NCBI GenBank assembly: GCA_023400335.1
Contig: JAEXFF010000203.1
Span: 1-10,707, forward strand
Reading direction: 5' to 3'
Length of the DNA stretch: 10,707 nucleotides
Origin: Bacteroidota bacterium
GTDB taxonomy: Bacteria; Bacteroidota; Bacteroidia; Bacteroidales; Marinifilaceae
The translations under genes and the position numbers were made by a program. The notes under the pieces were generated by a model, which saw only the letters and a program-made list of their open reading frames with translations, did not search any database and had not been told where the DNA came from. Numbering within the stretch: position 1 is the first letter of the stretch; each line of letters starts with the position of its first letter. Positions 1 through 5,375 of this stretch are shown here, one piece after another.

Positions 1-195
1 CTCCTGGACCGTGGACATACCGTATTGATCATCGAACACAATATGGATGTTATAAAATGTGCAGACCATATCATTGATTTGGGACCGGAAGGAGGAAAAC
101 AAGGAGGATATATCGTTTTTGAAGGACGGCCGGAAGAACTGATCCATTGCGAACAGTCCTATACCGGAAAATATCTGAAAGAAAAATTAAGATAA
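1..195 (+). CDS. uvrA: UvrA C-terminal end (excinuclease ABC subunit A), 5' truncated by window
   Basis: This is the last 64 codons of an open frame that enters from the left edge and stops at TAA 193-195. The peptide reads [20 protein letters not shown] and continues with [12 protein letters not shown], the last ATPase-site segment of UvrA (H-loop histidine in IEHN, then the D-LGPEGG signature). A short tail follows ([18 protein letters not shown]), which is how UvrA proteins end. UvrA is the DNA-damage-recognition ABC ATPase of nucleotide excision repair, acting with UvrB in the cytoplasm. The identification rests on the C-terminal signature only, and a paralogous UvrA copy cannot be excluded. 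The stop is 18 nt before the pyrK start, so transcription may continue into pyrK; I see no terminator or clear promoter in the gap. Confidence 0.9.
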   Translation, partial: LLDRGHTVLIIEHNMDVIKCADHIIDLGPEGGKQGGYIVFEGRPEELIHCEQSYTGKYLKEKLR

Positions 196-213
196 AGGAA
201 TATTAGGTGTGTC

Positions 214-993
214 ATGCGTAATACCAATAGTATGAAAAAAATAATCGATTTCATTGTAAAAGAAAATCGGAAACTCAATGAAAACATGTTTTTATTGAGT
301 TTATATGCAGAAGAATTACCTCCGCTCCTGCCAGGACAGTTTGTAAACGTTAAGGTAGAAGATTCTCCTGCTACTTTTTTGAGGCGTCCCCTGTCCGTAC
401 ACGATGTCGATGAACAAAACGGATTGTTATTTTTACTGATCAAAATAGCCGGTCCAGGTACTCAAAAACTCGCACAATTAAAGGCAAATGAAAAGTTGAA
501 TATTATACTTCCCTTAGGAAATTCTTTTTCTATACCACAGTCAGGGCGTTGTCTTCTGATTGGCGGAGGCGTAGGTATAGCTCCTTTATTGCATTTATCC
601 AAAGAGATGCATAAAAAAGGGGTAACTCCCGATTTATTGATCGGAGTCCGTTCGAAAAAAGACATTGTGCTTGAAGAATCTTTCGGACGCTACGCCCGTT
701 TGTATTATACAACAGAAGATGGTTCATACGGGGAAAAAGGATATCCTACCCAACATTCTCTTTTATCCGAACATTACGACCATATTTTTTGCTGTGGTCC
801 GGATCTCATGATGAAAGCCGTTGCCAAACACGCTTCTGCCCATCATATTAATTGTGAGGTATCTCTGGAAAATTTAATGGCCTGCGGTATCGGGGCTTGT
901 CTGTGTTGCGTGACGGACACAACCTCCGGCCATCAGTGTGTGTGTACAGCAGGACCTGTTTTTAATATAAAAGATTTGAAATGGCAGATTTAA
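214..993 (+). CDS. pyrK: Dihydroorotate dehydrogenase B, electron-transfer subunit PyrK
   Basis: PyrK carries electrons from dihydroorotate oxidised on PyrD to NAD+ through FAD and a [2Fe-2S] cluster, in pyrimidine synthesis in the cytoplasm. In the 259-residue frame, the flavin-binding RRPLS lies at 57-61, the nucleotide-binding GGGVGIAPL at 117-125 and the CGP of the reductase fold at 194-196. The cluster region starts with [13 protein letters not shown] at 217-229; likely cluster ligands are C224, C229, C232 and C244, just before GPVF. Extra cysteines at 193, 231 and 242 adjoin these. The usual family length is about 250-260 residues, so the protein is complete. The start could also be the in-frame ATG at 232 (MKKIIDF), which agrees better with my memory of Bacteroides PyrK N-termini; neither ATG has a strong ribosome site. 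The 3' end overlaps pyrD by 13 nt, which suggests translational coupling of the two subunits. Confidence 0.95.
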   Translation: MRNTNSMKKIIDFIVKENRKLNENMFLLSLYAEELPPLLPGQFVNVKVEDSPATFLRRPLSVHDVDEQNGLLFLLIKIAGPGTQKLAQLKANEKLNIILPLGNSFSIPQSGRCLLIGGGVGIAPLLHLSKEMHKKGVTPDLLIGVRSKKDIVLEESFGRYARLYYTTEDGSYGEKGYPTQHSLLSEHYDHIFCCGPDLMMKAVAKHASAHHINCEVSLENLMACGIGACLCCVTDTTSGHQCVCTAGPVFNIKDLKWQI

Positions 994-1886
994 ACATTCA
1001 CTTGAAAGGATTGGATTTAAAAAATCCGGTATTGACGGCATCCGGCACATTCGGTTACGGTTCTGAATTTCAGGATTTCATTGATCTCTCCCGGTTGGGA
1101 GGCTTTATCGTCAAAGGAACTACTTTAAATCCCCGGGAAGGAAACCCCTATCCGCGTATGGCAGAAACCCCGTCCGGAATGCTGAATGCTGTAGGCTTAC
1201 AAAATAAAGGAGTGGATTATTTTATAAACCATATTTATCCCGGAATAAAAGGAGTATCTACTTCAGTACTGGTAAATGTTTCAGGGTCGACTATTTCTGA
1301 TTATGTAGCTACTGCAGAGAAAATTAATGAACTTGTCCATATTCCGGGAATAGAACTGAATATCTCCTGCCCGAATGTAAAAGAAGGCGGTATGGCTTTC
1401 GGGACCCGTTGTTCTTCCGTTTCGGAAGTAGTTAAAGCTGTCCGTCAGGTATATCACAAACACTTAATGGTGAAATTATCCCCTAACGTTACGGATATTC
1501 AGGAAATAGCACTCACGGCAGAAGGCGAAGGTGCAGATTCCATTTCTTTAATCAATACGCTTATGGGAATGGCCGTCGATATCCGAACCCGAAAACCAAA
1601 ACTGAGTACTATTACCGGAGGATTAAGCGGACCTTGTGTGAAACCTGTCGCCTTGCGTATGGTATGGCAGGTTGCCAAAGCCGTAAAAATACCGGTTGTC
1701 GGATTGGGGGGAATTATGAATGCAGAAGACGCTATCGAGTTCTTTTTGGCAGGAGCTTCTGCCATTCAGGTAGGTACAGCGAATTTTACAGATCCCGGAA
1801 TAACAGTAAAAATAATTAAGGGGATAAATGACTACCTGGATCAAAACGGTTTTCAAAAAATACAGGATATTATTGGATTAATCTGA
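981..1886 (+). CDS. pyrD: Dihydroorotate dehydrogenase, class 1B catalytic subunit PyrD
   Basis: PyrD oxidises dihydroorotate to orotate on FMN. The 301-residue length is normal for class 1. Visible signatures are SGTFGYG at 21-27, KGTT at 45-48 and NAVGLQN at 69-75. The catalytic-loop motif IELNISCPN (124-132) has the active-site base C130; a cysteine here rather than a serine marks class 1 enzymes. VKLSPNV lies at 164-170, and the C-terminal FMN phosphate site is GLGGI at 241-245 with [13 protein letters not shown] at 257-269. Class 1B enzymes need PyrK, and pyrK lies directly upstream with overlap, so this is a heterotetrameric NAD-linked enzyme rather than the quinone-linked class 2. The start ATG at 981 lies inside the end of pyrK. 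The downstream neighbour converges on it and only 3 nt separate the two stop codons; I see no terminator hairpin between them. Confidence 0.96.
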   Translation: MADLNIHLKGLDLKNPVLTASGTFGYGSEFQDFIDLSRLGGFIVKGTTLNPREGNPYPRMAETPSGMLNAVGLQNKGVDYFINHIYPGIKGVSTSVLVNVSGSTISDYVATAEKINELVHIPGIELNISCPNVKEGGMAFGTRCSSVSEVVKAVRQVYHKHLMVKLSPNVTDIQEIALTAEGEGADSISLINTLMGMAVDIRTRKPKLSTITGGLSGPCVKPVALRMVWQVAKAVKIPVVGLGGIMNAEDAIEFFLAGASAIQVGTANFTDPGITVKIIKGINDYLDQNGFQKIQDIIGLI

Positions 1887-1889
1887 ATT

Positions 1890-2315
1890 TTATCCTTTTG
1901 TATAATCTTCAAAACTCCCGTCTGTAAAAAATAAAACAATTCGTTCTACTGTTTTACCTGGCGTAATGTCCGGTAAAGCAGTAGCAATTCCTTTAGTTGC
2001 CGCCGGAACAGCTATTTCACTTTCTGTTGCCTTTTCTTCTTTGGCTTTGCTCTTTTCTGACTGTTGTACAACAGTTTCAGATCCATCCGAAATTGTCACA
2101 GATTCAGAAACCAGCATTTTGCCTTTTCCCGTCAACAGCCAATCCATACTGATATCCGGAAATACCCTGGCAATATTTACCAGCACATCATATCCGGGTT
2201 TATTTCTTCCTTTTAATAAATGCGAAATCGCAGAGGGATTGACATCTATCATATTTGCGAATTTTGTAGCCGTAAGCCCCTTCTTTTCAATAAGTTCATT
2301 TAAACGTTCTTTCAT
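1890..2315 (-). CDS. XRE-family helix-turn-helix regulator with disordered middle and short conserved C-terminal strand
   Basis: A 141-residue cytoplasmic DNA-binding protein. Residues 1-62 form a lambda-repressor/XRE helix-turn-helix: MKERLNELIEKKGLTATKFA, then NMIDVNPSAISHLLKGRNKP with the recognition helix about 27-35, ending in MDWLLTGKGKM (57-67). Residues 68-115 are rich in S, E, K, A and T and probably disordered. The tail ERIVLFFTDGSFEDYTKG (124-141) resembles the short C-terminal segment I remember in many Bacteroides XRE proteins of this size; its role is not known to me. The frame is open upstream to an ATG at 2405, but that extension would translate the palindromes and the promoter, so I take the ATG at 2313-2315. 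A promoter and three palindromes lie upstream, which suggests autoregulation. Target genes are unknown; the divergent aminopeptidase is an obvious candidate. The absence of an S24 peptidase domain argues against a LexA/CI-type self-cleaving repressor. Confidence 0.85.
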   Translation of the reverse strand: MKERLNELIEKKGLTATKFANMIDVNPSAISHLLKGRNKPGYDVLVNIARVFPDISMDWLLTGKGKMLVSESVTISDGSETVVQQSEKSKAKEEKATESEIAVPAATKGIATALPDITPGKTVERIVLFFTDGSFEDYTKG

Positions 2316-2371
2316 AACTCTGAATCTTTGTAAAAATGTAATGCATACTATACAAAGTACCTCAATTGATA

Positions 2372-2441
2372 TTACAAATGTAACAAAAATAAACTCAAAA
2401 ATCAAATTACATTTGTAATATAAGATTGATTACATCTGTAA
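2372..2441. promoter_or_regulatory. Operator cluster 1: three TTACAnnTGTAA palindromes at the XRE promoter
   Basis: Three 12-bp palindromes with arms TTACA/TGTAA and a 2-nt centre lie at 2372-2383 (centre AA), 2407-2418 (centre TT) and 2430-2441 (centre TC). Start-to-start spacings are 35 and 23 nt, roughly 3.3 and 2.2 helical turns. A degenerate further site (TTTGTAA 2327-2333 plus ATGTAA 2336-2341) sits in the predicted leader. The inner 10 bp, TACAnnTGTA, equals the known core operator of CopY, BlaI and MecI repressors. Binding by the adjacent XRE protein is inferred from position, not shown. Confidence 0.75.
2375..2406 (-). promoter_or_regulatory. Bacteroidota promoter of the XRE regulator gene
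   Basis: On the minus strand, TTTG (positions 2406-2403) is followed after 20 nt by TACATTTG (2382-2375), matching the Bacteroidota housekeeping promoter (-33 TTTG, -7 TAnnTTTG). Transcription would start near 2370, giving a leader of about 55 nt before the ATG at 2315. The -7 box lies entirely inside the palindrome at 2372-2383, and the -33 box directly abuts the palindrome at 2407-2418, so a protein on those sites should block RNA polymerase. The assignment is by consensus only. Confidence 0.7.
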
Positions 2442-2787
2442 TATATTTACGCCGGTTTTTTTGTAAACTCTGAATAATTGAAGTTCAAGACATTGCTTAA
2501 ATAAGCATATAATAGTTTAATAATCAATATTTAAAACCGATCCTACCCTATTTTGCAGTTTGTTTTATACTTAAATTTATTATTTATATAAATATTATAA
2601 ACATATGATTATAAAACACTTTATAAATATTATATTATAAATTTCCTACAAAAATAAGAACATTTAAAGGATATCCGCCTTTAATTCATAAATAAAAAAA
2701 TTAAATAATTGTATATATATCACAGGTTTTCAATTAATTATGTATCAAACATAAATGAAAGTGATATCTTTTGAATTCCGATTTGGT
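2442..2787. other. AT-rich non-coding spacer between the two operator clusters
   Basis: About 346 bp of very AT-rich DNA with no credible reading frame on either strand. It has many short poly-A/T and TATA-like runs. A lone TTTGTAA half-site is at 2460-2466. A minus-strand -7-like TATGTTTG is at 2753-2746, but without a -33 box at the right distance, so I do not call a promoter. It could be flexible DNA that allows contact between the two operator clusters, or could hide a small RNA; the sequence does not decide this. Confidence 0.5.
2587..2634. repeat. 13-bp direct repeat TATAAATATTATA
   Basis: The 13-mer TATAAATATTATA occurs at 2587-2599 and again at 2622-2634, 35 bp apart start to start. 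Both copies lie in AT-rich spacer DNA, where chance repeats are common, so significance is doubtful. The 35-bp offset is the same as the spacing of two of the nearby operators, which may be coincidence. Confidence 0.35.
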
Positions 2788-2882
2788 TTACATTTGTATA
2801 CTTTCTTTCTTTATACAAACTTGTTACAAATGTAATAGGGCTCTCTGCGATTTACCGGCCAAAAATCCGATTACAAATGTAA
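2788..2882. promoter_or_regulatory. Operator cluster 2: three TTACAnnTGTAA palindromes upstream of the aminopeptidase gene
   Basis: Sites are at 2788-2799 (TTACATTTGTAT, one mismatch in the last base), 2824-2835 and 2871-2882 (both TTACAAATGTAA). Start-to-start spacings are 36 and 47 nt. The last site ends 53 bp before the -33 box of the aminopeptidase promoter and 109 bp before its ATG, so these sites are upstream of the promoter rather than over it. That position would suit activation, or looping to cluster 1. I found no full copy of the palindrome elsewhere in the window. Confidence 0.7.
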
Positions 2883-2935
2883 CATGATTTTTTATAAATC
2901 CCGAACTGTTTTTTAGACGGTACTTTGACTGGTTA

Positions 2936-2966
2936 TTTGTAAATTGTACGATTCTTATTATATTTG
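2936..2966 (+). promoter_or_regulatory. Bacteroidota promoter of the Xaa-Pro aminopeptidase gene
   Basis: TTTG at 2936-2939, a 19-nt spacer and TATATTTG at 2959-2966 match the -33/-7 Bacteroidota consensus fully. The start of transcription should fall near 2972, leaving a leader of about 20 nt made only of A, T and one G, with no Shine-Dalgarno sequence. The -33 TTTG is part of TTATTTGTAA (2933-2942), which resembles the palindrome with its CA deleted, so weak regulator contact here is possible. Confidence 0.7.
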
Positions 2967-2991
2967 AAAAAATAATAAAATTGAATAATTT

Positions 2992-4770
2992 ATGACGATA
3001 AAAGAAAAACTGGCTGCTTTAAGGAATATCATGGACCGGGAAGGTTTAGATGCTTATATTGTTTCCGGAATTGATCCGCACAACAGTGAATATTTACCGG
3101 AGGCCTGGCAACAGCGGAAATGGATATCCGGTTTTACCGGTTCGTATGGTACAGTTGTCGTAACCAGAGAAGAGACAGGTTTGTGGACCGATACCCGCTA
3201 TTTTATTCAGGCCGGGAAGGAATTGGAGGGAAGTGGTATCCGGATGCACAAATTGAGGGTACCGGAAGCGGTAGATTATCCCGAATGGTTAAACAGTATA
3301 CTTCCGGAAGAATCGAAAGTCGGAATTGATAGTTTTTGTATGACTGTCGGAGAGGTCGAACGGTTAAAACAACTGTTTACTTCCAAAAAAATTCAGGTTG
3401 TGGAAAAAACCGATTTACTGGGGGAAATTTGGTTAGACCGGCCTGCTCTTCCGGATGCTCCCGTATTTTTATTGGATGAAAAATATACAGGACAGTCTAC
3501 AGTACAAAAAATTCAGTGTGTCCGGGAGGATATAAAAGAAAAAGGTGCAGATGCCATTCTTTTCAGCTGTCTGGACGAAATCGCCTGGTTGTACAACATA
3601 AGAGGAAACGATATTCCCTATAATCCGGTTGTGATCAGTTATGCCTTGGTCTCTTCCGAGCAGGCCTGGCTGTTCGTAAAACCTTCTAAAATTCCGCTGG
3701 AGGTCAAGCGATCATTGGAAGATGCCGGGGTGGAAATTCGGGATTATCACCATTTATTTCTTTTCCTGGAGGAATGGAAAGACCGGAAGAGAATAAGCCT
3801 GGACACTTCTACATTGAATTTTGCCGTATATCATAAAATTGCAGCTTCTCACGAGATCATAGCAGCCAAATCTCCGGTCGTCCTTTGGAAAGCAGTGAAA
3901 AATTCCACGGAAATAGCAGGTTTCCGGAAAGCCTGTCAGCAAGACGGGATTGCAATGACCCGATTTTTTTACTGGTTGGAAAAGCAAATAGAAAAACAGC
4001 CTATTTCCGAAACGGAAGCAGCTGAAAAACTCACCGCTCTGCGGCGGGAAAACCCGGATTATATTTCCGACAGTTTTCACACCATTTCCGCTTATGGTCC
4101 CAATGCAGCTTTACCACACTATTCGGCTCTGCCAGGAAAAGATACATTGCTGCAACCCAAAGGTTTGTATCTGGTGGACTCCGGAGGCCAGTATTGGTGT
4201 GGTACAACGGATATCACCCGTACCGTGCCGCTGGGAGAATTGACCCCTCTGGAAAAAGAAGATTATACTCTTGTGCTGAAAGGAATGATTGGCCTGAGCA
4301 GATGCATTTTTCCACAGGGAACTACCGGAGCAAACATTGATATCATTGCCAGGCAACCATTATGGAATCATTTTAGGAATTTCGGACATGGAACCGGACA
4401 CGGGATCGGACATTTTCTATGCGTACACGAAGGACCGCAGGATATTCGTCAAAGCTGGAGAGACCAGGCCCTTTTACCGGGTATGGTGACTTCCGACGAA
4501 CCAGGCATATACCGGGAAAATGCTCACGGTGTAAGGCATGAAAATATTGTAGCTTGTTATCAATTGTGTGAAAACGAATTTGGAAAATGGCTCGGTTTTG
4601 AACCACTAACACTTTGTTATTTCGACACATCAGCCCTGGTAATTGAATTATTGAGTGAAGAAGAAAAAGAATGGCTGAATGAATATCATCAAAAAGTGTA
4701 TGAATTAATTGCTCCTGACCTTCATCCCGAAGAAGCAGCCTGGCTACAAAAGAAAACAAAAAAAATTTAA
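2992..4770 (+). CDS. Xaa-Pro aminopeptidase, long (three-domain) M24B form
   Basis: A cytoplasmic dimetal peptidase that removes the first residue of peptides with proline in second position. The 592-residue length is that of the long eukaryotic-APP1-like form: two creatinase-like domains (about 5-135 and 155-300), then the pita-bread catalytic domain (about 308-530) and a C-terminal extension. All five metal ligands of the family are visible: D396 (YLVDSGG), D407 (GTTDITRT), H470 (in HGTGHGIGH, 466-474), E503 (SDEPGIY) and E517 (RHENIV). H376 (LPHYSA) matches the proton-shuttle histidine, 20 residues before the first aspartate as in human XPNPEP1. There is no signal peptide. The ATG at 2992 is about 20 nt after the predicted transcription start. 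It is divergent from the XRE gene across a 676-bp operator-bearing spacer and is followed by a terminator, so it is probably monocistronic. Peptide scavenging or turnover of proline-rich peptides is its likely role; the physiological substrate is unknown. Confidence 0.95.
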   Translation: MTIKEKLAALRNIMDREGLDAYIVSGIDPHNSEYLPEAWQQRKWISGFTGSYGTVVVTREETGLWTDTRYFIQAGKELEGSGIRMHKLRVPEAVDYPEWLNSILPEESKVGIDSFCMTVGEVERLKQLFTSKKIQVVEKTDLLGEIWLDRPALPDAPVFLLDEKYTGQSTVQKIQCVREDIKEKGADAILFSCLDEIAWLYNIRGNDIPYNPVVISYALVSSEQAWLFVKPSKIPLEVKRSLEDAGVEIRDYHHLFLFLEEWKDRKRISLDTSTLNFAVYHKIAASHEIIAAKSPVVLWKAVKNSTEIAGFRKACQQDGIAMTRFFYWLEKQIEKQPISETEAAEKLTALRRENPDYISDSFHTISAYGPNAALPHYSALPGKDTLLQPKGLYLVDSGGQYWCGTTDITRTVPLGELTPLEKEDYTLVLKGMIGLSRCIFPQGTTGANIDIIARQPLWNHFRNFGHGTGHGIGHFLCVHEGPQDIRQSWRDQALLPGMVTSDEPGIYRENAHGVRHENIVACYQLCENEFGKWLGFEPLTLCYFDTSALVIELLSEEEKEWLNEYHQKVYELIAPDLHPEEAAWLQKKTKKI

Positions 4771-4776
4771 AAAAGA

Positions 4777-4811
4777 TTGCGTCATTCTGGAAAGGATGAC
4801 GCAACCTTTTT
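4777..4811 (+). terminator. Intrinsic terminator after the aminopeptidase gene
   Basis: TTGCGTCAT (4777-4785) pairs perfectly with ATGACGCAA (4796-4804). The stem extends inward by a T-G and a C-G pair, leaving a 6-nt loop (4788-4793). A TTTTT run follows at 4807-4811. It begins 6 nt after the aminopeptidase stop codon and ends 30 nt before the sigma-factor ATG, so it separates the two units. Confidence 0.85.
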
Positions 4812-4841
4812 GGATGTACTGCATCTTATCAACAGCTATCG

Positions 4842-5375
4842 ATGTGTAAATTGGACAACATAATAGAGAAATGTAAAAAAGGTGATCCGAAGGCTGCCGA
4901 AGAGCTCTATAAACTATTCGCTAGCCGGATGTTTGCTATATGTCTCCGATATTCACAGGATAGATCTGAAGCTGAAGATCATTTGCAGGACGGGTTTCTG
5001 AAAGTGTTTGAATCGATAGCACAATATTCAGGCAGAGGCTCTTTCGAAGGCTGGATGAAAAGGATTTTTATTCACATCATATTTGAGAAATACCGGAAAA
5101 ATAACAGAATAAAGATCGTGGAAGAAGTTCCGGAAATGACAGTAACGGATGTGGAAGAGAATATTTATATTCCGGAAGATATTTTGTTCGGCTTTATAGA
5201 AGAATTACCGGAAAGATACAGGCAGGTTTTCCAGCTTTATGCAATCGATGAAATGCAACACAAGGAAATTGCTGCGTTAGCAGGTATAAGTGAAGGGACT
5301 TCAAAATCTAATTTGGCCCGGGCAAGAGATATACTGAAAAGGAAAATTAAAGATTACCTGAAATATGAGCACTAA
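4842..5375 (+). CDS. ECF-type RNA polymerase sigma factor, partner of the downstream dual-membrane anti-sigma protein
   Basis: A 177-residue sigma-70 family protein with only regions 2 and 4, the ECF layout. Region 2 spans about 15-90: DHLQDGFLKVF (46-56) is the core-binding helix and GSFEGWMKRIFIHIIFEKYR (66-85) the -10 recognition part. Region 4 spans about 115-170: ELPERYRQVFQLYAI, then HKEIAALAGISEGTSKSNLA (140-159), the -35-reading helix-turn-helix. The linker (87-114) is acidic. Its last 11 nt overlap the start of the next gene, the usual coupling of an ECF sigma factor with its anti-sigma factor. It would direct polymerase to a stress or envelope regulon when released by that partner; the regulon is unknown. 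The start ATG at 4842 lies only 30 nt after a terminator. I see no TAnnTTTG box there, so a promoter read by an alternative sigma factor, perhaps itself, is possible. In Bacteroides the counterpart of this class is called Das, if my memory is right. Confidence 0.9.
   Translation: MCKLDNIIEKCKKGDPKAAEELYKLFASRMFAICLRYSQDRSEAEDHLQDGFLKVFESIAQYSGRGSFEGWMKRIFIHIIFEKYRKNNRIKIVEEVPEMTVTDVEENIYIPEDILFGFIEELPERYRQVFQLYAIDEMQHKEIAALAGISEGTSKSNLARARDILKRKIKDYLKYEH

Noticed and set aside
2316..2405. In-frame N-terminal extension of the XRE protein by 30 residues (start at 2405)
   Set aside because: It would translate the operator at 2372-2383 and the predicted -7 box, and its peptide is a hydrophobic AT-driven string. 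The helix-turn-helix starts naturally at the ATG at 2315.
1966..2418. 150-codon rightward frame opposite the XRE gene
   Set aside because: It is antisense to a clear helix-turn-helix protein, shows no domain, and crosses the operators.
2746..2753. Minus-strand promoter (TATGTTTG) for a small RNA in the spacer
   Set aside because: The -7 box matches but no TTTG lies near -33, and no terminator-like hairpin follows.
2442..2787. Origin of replication (AT-rich region flanked by iteron-like repeats)
   Set aside because: The repeats are palindromic operator-type sites placed at promoters, there is no cluster of DnaA boxes and no replication gene nearby. The only near match to a DnaA box that I noticed in the window (TTATCAACA, 4826-4834) is alone and far away.
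4373..4804. 143-codon leftward frame over the 3' end of the aminopeptidase gene
   Set aside because: It lies opposite the catalytic motifs of a clear peptidase and reads through the terminator hairpin; there is no recognisable domain.
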